DNA of 35,111 nt, taken from contig JAJZSQ010000021.1 in assembly GCA_021849615.1 (NCBI GenBank), forward strand, positions 1-35,111, given 5' to 3'. The DNA is from Pseudomonadota bacterium (GTDB lineage Bacteria > Pseudomonadota > Gammaproteobacteria > Steroidobacterales > Steroidobacteraceae). Each line of letters starts with the position of its first letter. The first letter of the stretch is position 1. The translations under genes were made by a program, and so were the position numbers. This document shows, in pieces, positions 9,051-17,632 of this stretch. The notes beneath the pieces were generated by a model. The model saw only the letters and a program-made list of their open reading frames with translations, did no database searches and had not been told where the DNA came from.

Positions 9051-9069
9051 GGCGCACGCCGCCGCTCGT

Positions 9070-11436
9070 TCAGCCGCGGCGCTCCCCGGCGAGGAACAGC
9101 CAGGTCTCGACCACCGTGTCGGGGTTGAGCGAGAGGCTCTCGATGCCCTGCTCGAGCAGCCAGCGGGCGAGGTCAGGGTGGTCCGAGGGGCCCTGACCGC
9201 AGATCCCGATGTACTTGCCCTGTGCGCGGCAGGCGCTGATCGCCATGCCGATCAGGCGGCGCACCGCCGCGTCGCGCTCATCGAACTGGCGCGCGACGAT
9301 CGCCGAGTCGCGATCGAGCCCGAGCGTCAGCTGCGTCAGGTCGTTCGACCCGATCGACATCCCGTCGAAGTGCTCGAGGTACTGCTCGGCCAGCAGTGCG
9401 TTGGTCGGCAGTTCGCACATCATCACGACCTTCAGGCCGCCCTCGCCGCGTTTCAGACCGTTCGCCGCGAGCAGTTCGGTCACCCGCCGCCCTTCTTCGA
9501 CGCTGCGCACGAAGGGCACCATGACCTGCACGTTGGTGAGGCCCATCGCCTCGCGCACGCGCTTGATGGCGCGGCACTCGAGCTCGAAGCACGGCCGGAA
9601 GCGCTCATCGACGTAGCGCGCCGCGCCGCGAAAGCCCAGCATCGGGTTCTCCTCGTGCGGCTCGTAGCGGCGGCCGCCGATGAGATTGGCGTACTCGTTC
9701 GATTTGAAGTCCGAGAGGCGCACGATCACCGGCTCCGGGGCGAAGGCCGCGGCGATCTGCGCAATGCCCTCGGTGAGCTTCGTGACGTAGAAGCCGACCG
9801 GATCGTCGTAGCCGGCCATCTGCGCGCGCACCTGTTCCTTCAGCGCCGCATCGAGCTGTTCAAACTCGAGCAGCGCGCGCGGATGCACCCCGATCATGCG
9901 GTTGATGATGAACTCCAGGCGCGCCAGGCCCACGCCGCGGTTCGGAGTGCCGGCGAAGCTGAACGCCCGGTCCGGGTTGCCGACGTTCATCATGATCTTC
10001 ACCGGCAGCGGCGGCAGCGCGTCGAGCTCGATCTGGCGCTGCTCGAACTCGAGCAGCCCCTGATAGACGTAACCGGTGTCGCCCTCGGCGCACGAGACCG
10101 TCACCTCCTGGCCCTCGGCGATGCGCTGCGTCGCATCGCCACAGCCGACCACCGCCGGAATGCCGAGCTCGCGCGCAATGATGGCGGCGTGACAGGTCCG
10201 TCCGCCGCGGTTGGTGACGATGGCCGCGGCGCGCTTCATGACCGGCTCCCAATCCGGATCGGTCATGTCGGCGACCAGCACGTCCCCGCTCTGCACTCGG
10301 GCCATCTCGCTGACGTCGCGGATGATGCGCGCGGGTCCGGCGCCGATGCGCTGGCCGATGCTGCGCCCGCTCGCCAACACGGTCGTACGCGCTGCCTTCA
10401 GCGTGTAGCGCTGCAGGGTACGTCCGGCGCGGCTCTGGACCGTCTCGGGCCGGGCCTGCAGGATGTACAGCTCGCCCGTGGCGCCATCCTTGCCCCACTC
10501 GATGTCCATCGGCTTGCCGTAGTGCGTCTCGATCAGCAGCGCCTGGCGGGCGAGGGCGAGGATGTCGGCCTCGGTGAGCGAGAAGCGCGCGCGCTCCGCG
10601 GGCGCAACGTCCACGGTGCAGACGCGCTCGGTGGAGCCCACCGGCGCATAGACCATCTTGATCGCCTTGGCGCCGAGGTTGCGCCGCACGATCGCTTCCC
10701 GACCGGCGCGCAGCGCCGGCTTGTACACGTAGAACTCATCGGGGTTCACCGCGCCCTGCACCACGGTTTCACCGAGGCCGTACGCGGCGGTGATGAATAC
10801 GACGTCGCGAAAGCCGGAGTCGGTGTCGAGCGTGAACATCACGCCGCTCGCCCCGAGATCGCTGCGCACCATGTGCTGCACGCCGGCTGATAACGCTACC
10901 GCGCCGTGATCGAAGCCCTGATGCACGCGATAGGCAATGGCGCGGTCGTTGAACAGCGACGCGAACACCTGATGCATCGCGGCCAGCACCTGGGTTTCGC
11001 CGCACACATTGAGAAATGTCTCCTGCTGGCCGGCGAAGGAGGCCTCGGGCAGATCCTCCGCGGTCGCTGAAGAACGCACTGCGACGGCGATCTCCTCCCC
11101 GCCGCTCATCTGACGCAGGCCCGCGCGCACGGCCTGCTCGAGCGCCGGCGGGAAGGGCGTGGCGAGGATCCACTGGCGGATGCGCGCGCCGCAGGCCGCG
11201 AGCCGTTCCACGTCGTTCACGTCGAGCGCGGCGAGCTCGGCGCGGATGCGCACATCGAGCTGATCCTGCTTGAGAAATTCCCGGTAGGCGAACGCGGTGG
11301 TGGCAAAGCCGCCCGGCACGTGGACGCCGAGGCGCGTCAGTGCCCCGATCATCTCCCCGAGCGAGGCGTTCTTGCCGCCCACGGTTTCGATGTCGTGCTG
11401 CCCAACCTGCTCGAAGGGAATGACGTATGCGTCCAA
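9070..11436 (-). CDS. ppsA: Phosphoenolpyruvate synthase (pyruvate, water dikinase)
   Basis: 788 residues, close to E. coli PpsA (792). An N-terminal ATP-grasp domain (about 1-340, with [11 protein letters not shown] and [20 protein letters not shown]), the phosphohistidine swivel domain with catalytic His416 in [19 protein letters not shown], and a C-terminal PEP/pyruvate barrel with ENPMLGFRG and the late Cys motif GICGQGPSD are all present. It makes PEP, AMP and phosphate from pyruvate and ATP for gluconeogenesis. Thr414, two residues before His416, is the family site phosphorylated by PpsR, whose gene lies divergently next door. The start appears to be TTG at 11436, with a G-run about 7 nt upstream; no in-frame ATG fits and the next Met (29) is inside the ATP-grasp fold. 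Confidence 0.96.
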   Translation of the reverse strand: MDAYVIPFEQVGQHDIETVGGKNASLGEMIGALTRLGVHVPGGFATTAFAYREFLKQDQLDVRIRAELAALDVNDVERLAACGARIRQWILATPFPPALEQAVRAGLRQMSGGEEIAVAVRSSATAEDLPEASFAGQQETFLNVCGETQVLAAMHQVFASLFNDRAIAYRVHQGFDHGAVALSAGVQHMVRSDLGASGVMFTLDTDSGFRDVVFITAAYGLGETVVQGAVNPDEFYVYKPALRAGREAIVRRNLGAKAIKMVYAPVGSTERVCTVDVAPAERARFSLTEADILALARQALLIETHYGKPMDIEWGKDGATGELYILQARPETVQSRAGRTLQRYTLKAARTTVLASGRSIGQRIGAGPARIIRDVSEMARVQSGDVLVADMTDPDWEPVMKRAAAIVTNRGGRTCHAAIIARELGIPAVVGCGDATQRIAEGQEVTVSCAEGDTGYVYQGLLEFEQRQIELDALPPLPVKIMMNVGNPDRAFSFAGTPNRGVGLARLEFIINRMIGVHPRALLEFEQLDAALKEQVRAQMAGYDDPVGFYVTKLTEGIAQIAAAFAPEPVIVRLSDFKSNEYANLIGGRRYEPHEENPMLGFRGAARYVDERFRPCFELECRAIKRVREAMGLTNVQVMVPFVRSVEEGRRVTELLAANGLKRGEGGLKVVMMCELPTNALLAEQYLEHFDGMSIGSNDLTQLTLGLDRDSAIVARQFDERDAAVRRLIGMAISACRAQGKYIGICGQGPSDHPDLARWLLEQGIESLSLNPDTVVETWLFLAGERRG

Positions 11437-11518
11437 AAGAAACCCCCGCCTGCCGCTTGCTCCGCGCTGCGCGCGGTGGAAAACTGCCCGCCCACTGACT
11501 GCAACCGAGGCTCGCGCC

Positions 11519-12340
11519 GTGGGCCGACGAACCGTTTTCTTCGTCTCAGACCAGACGGGCGTGACCGCTGAGACGCTGGGTCACAGCCTCATGACCCAGT
11601 TCGAGGGTCTCGAATTTCGCGCGGTGACTTTGCCATTTGTGTCGACCCTTGACAAGGCCGAAGAGGCGGTGCGTCGCATCGACCGGACAGCCCTCGAGGA
11701 CGGTCTGCGGCCGATCGTCTTCAGCACGCTGGTGCAGGATGATCTGCGCGAAGTGGTGCGCCGTTCGAACGGACTGTGCCTGGATTTCTTCGCTGCCTTC
11801 GTCGGGCCGCTCGAGGAGGAACTCGATACCCGCTCGACGCACCGCACGGGCCGCGCGCACGGCATTGCCGATCCGGCCATGTACTCGGTGCGCATCAATG
11901 CGACCAACTTCGCGTTGGCCAATGACGACGGAGTCGGCGGGGATTATGAACATGCCGACCTCGTGCTGATCGGCGTGTCGCGCTGCGGTAAGACCCCGAC
12001 CTGTCTGTATCTGGCGCTGCAGTACGGGGTCTTCGCGGCCAACTATCCGCTCACGGAGGAGGACCTGGAGTCAGGTCACCTGCCGCCGAGGCTCGAGCCG
12101 TTTCGCAGCAAGCTGTTCGCGCTCACCATCAAGCCGGAGCGGCTGCAGCAGATCCGCCACGAACGCCGGCCGAACAGCCGCTACGCCTCGGCGCAGCAGG
12201 TGCGCTTCGAGCTGAGTGCGGTCGAGGCGTTGATTGCGCGCCACGGCATTCCCTCGCTCGACACCACCGAGTGCTCGATCGAGGAGATCGCCAGCCGCAT
12301 TCTCAACACCACGGGCATCGAGCGGCGCAATCGCGCCTAG
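11519..12340 (+). CDS. ppsR: PEP synthase regulatory protein (bifunctional kinase / pyrophosphorylase)
   Basis: 273 residues, close to the 277 of E. coli PpsR (YdiA, DUF299). The N-terminus [20 protein letters not shown] and the P-loop [15 protein letters not shown] (centred near residue 155) are family hallmarks. PpsR inactivates PEP synthase by ADP-dependent phosphorylation of the Thr beside the catalytic His, and reactivates it by phosphate-dependent dephosphorylation, in step with energy charge. The GTG at 11519 is chosen because homology begins there and a GAGG lies 8 nt upstream; the frame is open further back only through the ppsA start. The 82-bp gap to ppsA (11437-11518) must hold both promoters, but I cannot pick out convincing boxes. 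Confidence 0.94.
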   Translation: MGRRTVFFVSDQTGVTAETLGHSLMTQFEGLEFRAVTLPFVSTLDKAEEAVRRIDRTALEDGLRPIVFSTLVQDDLREVVRRSNGLCLDFFAAFVGPLEEELDTRSTHRTGRAHGIADPAMYSVRINATNFALANDDGVGGDYEHADLVLIGVSRCGKTPTCLYLALQYGVFAANYPLTEEDLESGHLPPRLEPFRSKLFALTIKPERLQQIRHERRPNSRYASAQQVRFELSAVEALIARHGIPSLDTTECSIEEIASRILNTTGIERRNRA

Positions 12341-12404
12341 CGGAACTGCTCGCGCATGATTATTGCACCGGCGTGAACGCGCGCGCACGCGGGGGCGAAG
12401 CGGC

Positions 12405-12432
12405 TTGCACTGGCCCGTTCCTCCGCTATAGT
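12405..12432 (+). promoter_or_regulatory. Strong sigma70-type promoter, start site at or beside the next ATG
   Basis: TTGCAC (12405-12410), a 16-bp spacer and TATAGT (12427-12432) form the best sigma70 promoter in the window. Start sites usually fall about 7 nt after the -10, i.e. 12439-12440, which is the A of the DUF1249 ATG (12440). Confidence 0.65.
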
Positions 12433-12439
12433 CGGGGAG

Positions 12440-12898
12440 ATGCTCAACGATGCGCTCTCACCGGTCTCCTGGCGTGCCCGCCCGCGCAGCTTCGTGGCAT
12501 TGATGAGCCTGTACGAGAGCAACTACATCCGGCTCGGCTGGCTCGCCGGCGACCTGCGCGCGCTGCGCGGCACGTACCGCTCGCGGATCGAGGGGGACTG
12601 TGACCTGCTGCTCACGGTGATCGAGCAGTGCGCCTATACCAGCATCTTCGATCTGACCTACGAGCTGCCCGAGGCGCTCGGTCTGACCCATTGCCCGGAT
12701 CTGCGCCTGCGCGTGTACCACGATGCCCGCCTGGTCGAGGCCGAGCCGCGCGCCGATCGTCCGGCCGAGCCTGCGGCTAAGGTTCTCGCCTGCGCGGAGC
12801 GTGAACTCCGTCAGCGCTGGGTGCGCAACATGATGTTAAATAAGTGGTTGGAGTATTGCGCGGAGCGCGGGCATCGCTTCGCGGGGACCGCCGTGTGA
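12440..12898 (+). CDS. DUF1249 family protein (YqiB-like)
   Basis: 152 residues matching the YqiB/DUF1249 family: the early LMSLYESNYIRL segment (about 21-32), LRLRVYHDARLVEAE in the middle (about 88-102) and the C-terminal RWVRNMMLNKWLEYCAERGHRF (about 125-146). The biochemical function of the family is unknown; in E. coli yqiB sits beside the cAMP phosphodiesterase gene cpdA. The protein is small, soluble and probably cytoplasmic. The ATG at 12440 coincides with the predicted transcription start of the promoter just upstream, so the mRNA would be leaderless. The alternative start Met22 would cut into the conserved segment. It is followed after 27 nt by a coiled-coil gene that could be co-transcribed. 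Confidence 0.88.
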   Translation: MLNDALSPVSWRARPRSFVALMSLYESNYIRLGWLAGDLRALRGTYRSRIEGDCDLLLTVIEQCAYTSIFDLTYELPEALGLTHCPDLRLRVYHDARLVEAEPRADRPAEPAAKVLACAERELRQRWVRNMMLNKWLEYCAERGHRFAGTAV

Positions 12899-12925
12899 CC
12901 TCTCGCGGCGTCCGCCGCACCGGTC

Positions 12926-13972
12926 ATGAAGGCATTTCGACAGCTTGGGTTTCTGAAACTTCCCTTGCAGCGCGCTCAGGCGGCGCCCGAGGACCATCGG
13001 GTGTTGGCGCTGTTTCGCAACCGGGCGGAGCTGAAGAAGGCGTTCGGGGATCTGAAGGAAGAGGTCGAGCGCCTCAAGGACCGCATCAAGCAGCAGGAAG
13101 GGGTGACCCGGCGAGTGCGCGAGACCCTCGCGACGCTCGAGCAGCGCCTCGGGGTCGACGAAACGGCCTACCCCGCGCTCGTCTTCTACCAGCTGCGCCG
13201 GCTGTGGAAGAGCGGGCACGATCAGCTCGAGCGCTTCGTCGGCGAGCTCTCGGCGCAGCAGGAGGAGCGGGAGCGGCGGGCGCATCTGGCCGAGCATAAC
13301 CGCCGCCAGTTCGCCCGGCGTCAGAGTGCCGAGCAGCACCTGCACGTGGTGCGCGAGCTGTGCGCGCAGGCGAACGAGCGTGTCGCGACGCTCGCGCGCG
13401 AGCGGGCCGCGCTACGCCGGTTCTGGCACTTCTTCAAGCGCCGCGCGCTCGAGCAGATCCTGGCGCGGGCGCGGGCCGAGGCGGCGGCCGCGGAGGCATC
13501 CTTCGCCAGCGCCTGCCAGAGCGCCGCGGAGCTCGCTGCCGAACAGGCGCCGGAGTTCCCCGGGCTGTCGCTGCAGGCGCGCCGGCTGATCAATCTGACG
13601 GTGATCGCGTACGCCGAGGTGATGTGCGCAAGCCTGACCGCGCTGCCACTGCTCGTGATGCGGGCCCGTGAAGCCACTCAGCACCGGGAAGTCATCGACG
13701 AATATGGCACTCGCGCCGAGTGCCTGGCGTTGATGCATCAGATCCAGCGCGCCGAGACGCTGCTCGGGGCGCGCACCCGATTCGGGCGGGAGATTCGTGC
13801 CCGCCTCGTGCACCTGCGCCGGGCGGCGCAGTATCGCGCCGAGGAGGATACGGTGCCCATGGCCGAGTCCTTCAGCGACAGCGCCGAGCACCCCTCGGCC
13901 GCCGCCCCGGAAGGAATCCCGAACGTGCTCGCCGAGGACACCTGGAACATCCACAGCGTCCTGCTGGGCTGA
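12926..13972 (+). CDS. Uncharacterised coiled-coil protein
   Basis: 348 residues that I do not recognise. Residues about 33-80 and 100-190 are long charged helices rich in Glu, Arg, Lys, Gln and Ala (for example FGDLKEEVERLKDRIKQQEG and AHLAEHNRRQFARRQSAEQH), typical of coiled coils. A more hydrophobic helix follows at about 215-245 (INLTVIAYAEVMCASLTALP), which is unlikely to span a membrane because of its length and its charged flanks. There is then another helical region, and a low-complexity acidic/Ala/Pro linker (about 307-330) before a hydrophobic tail ending NIHSVLLG. No enzyme motif is visible. It has no clear Shine-Dalgarno and follows the DUF1249 gene by 27 nt. Coiled-coil scaffolding or a structural role is possible but not shown. 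Confidence 0.8.
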   Translation: MKAFRQLGFLKLPLQRAQAAPEDHRVLALFRNRAELKKAFGDLKEEVERLKDRIKQQEGVTRRVRETLATLEQRLGVDETAYPALVFYQLRRLWKSGHDQLERFVGELSAQQEERERRAHLAEHNRRQFARRQSAEQHLHVVRELCAQANERVATLARERAALRRFWHFFKRRALEQILARARAEAAAAEASFASACQSAAELAAEQAPEFPGLSLQARRLINLTVIAYAEVMCASLTALPLLVMRAREATQHREVIDEYGTRAECLALMHQIQRAETLLGARTRFGREIRARLVHLRRAAQYRAEEDTVPMAESFSDSAEHPSAAAPEGIPNVLAEDTWNIHSVLLG

Positions 13973-13995
13973 GCGGGCGGCCCGGCCGCCCGCTC
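13971..13995. terminator. Bidirectional GC hairpin between convergent genes
   Basis: A perfect 10-bp stem GAGCGGGCGG / CCGCCCGCTC with a CCCGG loop starts in the stop codon of the coiled-coil gene and lies 13 bp before the prc stop. Neither strand shows a T-run, so it is either a weak terminator or an mRNA 3'-end stabiliser. Confidence 0.55.
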
Positions 13996-14008
13996 CTCAA
14001 GGTGTATC

Positions 14009-16132
14009 TCAGCGGCCGCGGGCGACCTGTGGGGTCGAGCGCTGCGCATCCAGGCGGATCATGTCGGCCATGACGGCCTCGGCCTGATCGAGGATCACGT
14101 CCGGAATCTTGTCGTCCTTGCCGCCGATCTGCCGCGAGTGCGCGAGCGGCTTCAAGCCGAGCGCGGCGCGCCGGCGGTTGTCGAGCGCGAGCAGCTCCGC
14201 ATCGCGCTTGCGCCGCGCGGCCTGGCGGTCCGCCAGGTTCAGCGACACCGATTTCTGGGCGCGTATCGCCTCGATCAGGTGAATGTCACCGACCAGCCAC
14301 TGGAAGTTCGGATCGTGCTGCTGGCGCGTGAGCTCATCCTGCTGCAGGGTGCGGATCGAGGGCACGGCGGCCGTGCCGGTGGCCACCGGGAACGGCACCG
14401 CCCCGATGGTGTCCCAGGGCAGCGAGCGCGGCAGGGCACTCTCCCCGACCAGCTTCGGATCGATCGGCGAGGGCAGCACGATGTTCGGGATCACCCCGCG
14501 ATGCTGGGTGCTCTGACCGGTCACGCGGTAGAACTTACCGATGGTCACGGTGAGCTGCCCGTCGACCGGCTGGCTGCTCCAGCGATCGAGCGGGATCAGG
14601 TTCTGCACCGTGCCCTTGCCGAAGGTGTTCTGGCCGATGATCACGCCGCGGTGATAGTCCTGGATGGCGCCGGCGAAGATCTCCGAGGCCGAGGCGCTGT
14701 AGCGGTTGACCAGCACCGCGAGCGGTCCGTTGTAGACCGGGGCGTCCTCGGGGTCATCGAGCACTTCGATGTGTCCGTTGCGCTCGCGCAGCTGCACCAC
14801 CGGACCGTGCTGGATGAACAGACCCGTCAGCTTCAGTGCCTCGGGCAGGTAGCCGCCCCCGTCATCACGCAGGTCGAGCACCAGACCGTTGATGTGCTGC
14901 TGCTCGAGCTTCAGCAGCAGCCGCAGCACGTCGCGGGTGGTGCTGCGGTAGTTCGCCTCGCCGGCATCCTCCGCCGCCACGTCCTCATAGAAGCTCGGGA
15001 CGGTGATGATGCCGATCCGGTAGGTGTGTCCGTTCTGGGTCACGGTGCGCAGCTTGCTCTGCGCCTCCTGGGCTTTGAGCGTCACCTTGTTGCGCACGAA
15101 GCTCAGCACCTGCTCCTTGCCGCCCGGGTGCTCGCCGGCCGGCAGGATCTGCAGCCGCACCGTCGTGCCGGCCTTGCCGCGGATCAGCTGCACGACGTCG
15201 CTCAGCCGCCAGCCGACCACATCGGTGATCGTACCGCTCTTGCCTTCGCCGACGCCGGTGATGCGGTCCTTCGGCTTGAGCGTTCCGGCCACCGCCGCCG
15301 GTCCGCCCGGGATGACGTTGATCACGGTGACGTAATTGCCGTCCATCTGCAGCGAGGCGCCGATGCCTTGATAGTTCAGGCTCATCTCGATGCGGTATTC
15401 CTCGGAGCTCATGGGCGAGAAGTAGCTCGTGTGCGGGTCGTACGTGAGCGCGTACGCGTTCATGACGTCCTCGAACACATCCTCGGCGCTGATCTGCGTG
15501 ATCCGATGCAGCTCGGCCTGATAGCGCTTGCGCAGCAGCGTGGCGGTCTCGGGCCAGGTCTTGTGCGCCAGCAGCAGCGAGAGCTCTTCGTTCATGACCC
15601 GCTTGCGCCACAGCGCGTTCATCTGCGCCGTATCGGCCGGCCAGGGGGCGTGCTTGCGGTCGAACTGGTAGGTCTCATTGCCGGTCCAGCTCGGTTCCTT
15701 CCCGAGCAGGCTGATGGCGTATTTCAGATGCTCCTCGCTGCGCTGCTTGAAGCGCTGGAAGATGAGGAACGCCGGGGAGAGCTTGCCGTGCTCGATCAGT
15801 GTCGCGAAGTCGTTGCGGTAGGCCGTGGAGAACCCCTGCACGTCGCTCGCGAGGAGGTAGTCATGCTCGGGGTCGAGGAAGTGCAGGTAGCGGTCGAACA
15901 CCAGGTGCGAGAAATGCGCATCGACGTCCGGATGGCTGTATTGGTACTCGTTCAGGATCCCGGCGACCTTGCGCGCGATGTCGCGCTGGTTGGCCGTCGG
16001 TGCCAGCGCCCCGGGCGGCAGGATCGAGGCGCGTGCCGGGGCGCGCAGCAGCAGCGCCGCGGAGCCGACGAGGGCGGCCGCGGCCGCAATGGCGCTAAAC
16101 CAGCCGAGACGAAAACGCTGAGATTGGGTCAT
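14009..16132 (-). CDS. prc: Tail-specific carboxy-terminal processing protease (Tsp/Prc, S41)
   Basis: 707 residues, slightly longer than E. coli Tsp (682). A signal peptide or anchor covers residues about 9-33, followed by the N-terminal helical domain, a PDZ domain (about 250-340, with GIGASLQMDGNYVTVINVIPG) and the S41 catalytic domain. The likely nucleophile is Ser481 in NRYSASASEIFAGAIQDY, paired with Lys506 in TFGKGTVQ, the 25-residue spacing of E. coli Tsp. Prc degrades or trims periplasmic proteins with apolar C-termini, including lipoproteins and peptidoglycan hydrolases. The ATG at 16132 gives a good signal sequence, but no strong ribosome site is seen. The preceding same-strand gene ends 88 nt away. 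Confidence 0.95.
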   Translation of the reverse strand: MTQSQRFRLGWFSAIAAAAALVGSAALLLRAPARASILPPGALAPTANQRDIARKVAGILNEYQYSHPDVDAHFSHLVFDRYLHFLDPEHDYLLASDVQGFSTAYRNDFATLIEHGKLSPAFLIFQRFKQRSEEHLKYAISLLGKEPSWTGNETYQFDRKHAPWPADTAQMNALWRKRVMNEELSLLLAHKTWPETATLLRKRYQAELHRITQISAEDVFEDVMNAYALTYDPHTSYFSPMSSEEYRIEMSLNYQGIGASLQMDGNYVTVINVIPGGPAAVAGTLKPKDRITGVGEGKSGTITDVVGWRLSDVVQLIRGKAGTTVRLQILPAGEHPGGKEQVLSFVRNKVTLKAQEAQSKLRTVTQNGHTYRIGIITVPSFYEDVAAEDAGEANYRSTTRDVLRLLLKLEQQHINGLVLDLRDDGGGYLPEALKLTGLFIQHGPVVQLRERNGHIEVLDDPEDAPVYNGPLAVLVNRYSASASEIFAGAIQDYHRGVIIGQNTFGKGTVQNLIPLDRWSSQPVDGQLTVTIGKFYRVTGQSTQHRGVIPNIVLPSPIDPKLVGESALPRSLPWDTIGAVPFPVATGTAAVPSIRTLQQDELTRQQHDPNFQWLVGDIHLIEAIRAQKSVSLNLADRQAARRKRDAELLALDNRRRAALGLKPLAHSRQIGGKDDKIPDVILDQAEAVMADMIRLDAQRSTPQVARGR

Positions 16133-16220
16133 CGTGAGAGAGCTCGCTGCAGTCCTTCGGGCACGGGTTCAGGCACGGGGCAAATCGATGGCGAGGGGGC
16201 TCGGCGCCGCGGCAGGTCGG

Positions 16221-16547
16221 TCATGCGCGCGGCAGGCGCCGCAGGAGCGTCAGCCAGAGCCGCACGGCCAGCAGGAGCAGCAGCGGTCCGAGCGCCACCG
16301 CCCAGTAGAGGACCCAGCCGTGGCCGAGCCCCGAGAAGTAGTCCGCGTACAGCGTGAGCGGGCCGTAGCCCGGGCCGCTGTCGCCATGCGTGTACGGGCC
16401 GAGCGTGGCATGTCCGGCCAGCCAGATCAGCAGCGGCATGACCAGCACGCCGAGCGCGAGTGCGCCGCCGAGCAGCGCCGCGTCGCGCCGCAGGCGCGCA
16501 GGTCCGGCGGCCGGGGCCGCCGAGGGTTCGGTGCGCGAATTCACCAT
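16221..16547 (-). CDS. Small two-helix membrane protein of unknown function
   Basis: 108 residues. After a Pro/Ala-rich cytoplasmic-like N-terminus come two transmembrane helices (about residues 26-45, LGGALALGVLVMPLLIWLAG, and 77-98, YWAVALGPLLLLLAVRLWLT) joined by a Gly/Tyr-rich loop with GPYTHGDSGPGYGPLTLYAD. The C-terminus is short and Arg-rich. I recognise no family. The ATG at 16547 is preferred over upstream in-frame starts because it is the first Met before the hydrophobic region and TACACT ends 8 nt before it. The G+C-skewed codon use and the clear membrane topology support a real gene rather than a chance frame. Confidence 0.65.
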   Translation of the reverse strand: MVNSRTEPSAAPAAGPARLRRDAALLGGALALGVLVMPLLIWLAGHATLGPYTHGDSGPGYGPLTLYADYFSGLGHGWVLYWAVALGPLLLLLAVRLWLTLLRRLPRA

Positions 16548-16555
16548 AGATCGCC

Positions 16556-16643
16556 AGTGTAGCCGATCCGGGCGGCCGGGAGGCCCGAATGCGCCCCCGC
16601 GGGCGTGATCGACGGCCCGCGGCGCATCGCGGCAGGTCATAAT
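16556..16643. promoter_or_regulatory. Divergent start-proximal -10 elements
   Basis: The 104-bp gap between the divergent genes starting at 16547 (-) and 16652 (+) has a -10-like hexamer 8 nt from each ATG: TACACT on the minus strand (16556-16561) and CATAAT on the plus strand (16638-16643). No good -35 accompanies either. The plus gene also has a GGTGAG only 2 nt before the ATG, too close for normal use. Confidence 0.4.
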
Positions 16644-16651
16644 GGTGAGCT

Positions 16652-17632
16652 ATGGAGCAGATCAAAGCAGCCGTCATCGGCGTCGGCTATCTGGGCCGCT
16701 TCCATGCCCAGAAATACGCCCAGTCCCCCCGCTGCCGCCTCGAGGCGGTGGTCGATGCGCGTGCGGAGGCCCGTGAGCAGGTGGCCGCAGAACTCGGCAC
16801 GCGGCCGCTGGCCGATTACCGCGAGCTGCTCGGGAAGGTCGATGCGGTGAGCGTCGTGACCCCGACCCCGGCGCATTTCGCGATCGCGCGCGATTTCCTG
16901 CTCGCCGGGGCGCACGTATTGGTGGAGAAGCCGATCACCGAGACCCCGCGTGAGGCGCGCGAACTGATCGACCTGGCGGACCGGTGCGGCCGGGTGCTGC
17001 AGGTCGGGCACCTCGAGCGGTTCAATTCGGCGATCCTCGCCGCCGAGCCGTACCTGCGCTCCCCGCGCTTCGTCGAGTGCCACCGGCTCGCCCCGTACAA
17101 GGAGCGAGGCACGGACGTGAACGTCGTGCTCGACCTGATGATCCACGACATCGACCTGGTGCAGACCATCGTGGGCGCGCCGGTCGTGACCATCGATGCG
17201 ATCGGGACGCCGGTGTTCTCCGAGGCCATCGACATCGCCAATGCGCGTATCCGCTTCGCCAACGGCTGCGTCGTCAATGCCACCGCGAGCCGCGTGAGCC
17301 TGAAGACCGAGCGCAAGATGCGGCTGTTCGAGGACGATGCCTATCTCTCGCTCGACCTGCAGCAGAAGATCCTCACCCTGATCCGCAAGCGCGCGCCGGG
17401 TGAGGCCGCCGGGGCGCTGCCGGTGAGCATCGAGGAGCAGAGCCTCGAGCAGGGCGATGCGCTGAAGGCCGAAATCGAGGCGTTCCTGGAGTCGATCCGC
17501 ACCGGCAAGCCGCCGGTGGTGAGCGGGGAGGACGGGCTGATGGCTCTCGAGACCGCGATGCGCATCACCGAGCAGGTGCACGAGTCGCTCGCGACGCGTC
17601 AGTTGATGGGGCGAGGGCCGCAGCATGGCTGA
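16652..17632 (+). CDS. Gfo/Idh/MocA family NAD-dependent dehydrogenase, GnnA-like
   Basis: 326 residues. The Rossmann motif GVGYLGRFHA (10-19), the family EKP motif (92-94, Lys93), LQVGHLERFN (116-125) and DLMIHDID (161-168) are all present. The stretch HRLAPYKERGTDVNVVLD and the later DIANARIRFANGCVVNATAS segment resemble the UDP-GlcNAc 3-dehydrogenase GnnA subgroup, which with the aminotransferase GnnB makes a 3-amino sugar for lipid A. No gnnB or lpx gene lies in the window, so that substrate is only suggested. The stop overlaps the start of the amidase gene by 8 bp, so the two are translationally linked. The gene is first in a three-gene operon. Confidence 0.88.
   Translation: MEQIKAAVIGVGYLGRFHAQKYAQSPRCRLEAVVDARAEAREQVAAELGTRPLADYRELLGKVDAVSVVTPTPAHFAIARDFLLAGAHVLVEKPITETPREARELIDLADRCGRVLQVGHLERFNSAILAAEPYLRSPRFVECHRLAPYKERGTDVNVVLDLMIHDIDLVQTIVGAPVVTIDAIGTPVFSEAIDIANARIRFANGCVVNATASRVSLKTERKMRLFEDDAYLSLDLQQKILTLIRKRAPGEAAGALPVSIEEQSLEQGDALKAEIEAFLESIRTGKPPVVSGEDGLMALETAMRITEQVHESLATRQLMGRGPQHG

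Noticed and set aside
9178-10890. Long plus-strand open frame antisense to ppsA
   Set aside because: No recognisable domain and an odd composition; ppsA covers the region with intact catalytic motifs.
16137-16200. Repeat or attachment site from the two GCACGGG-type blocks between prc and the small membrane gene
   Set aside because: The blocks are short, imperfect and not repeated elsewhere; no integrase or tRNA is present.
14138-16357. Plus-strand open frame of 739 codons antisense to prc
   Set aside because: It is a shadow of the prc coding frame with low-complexity product; prc has complete PDZ and protease motifs.
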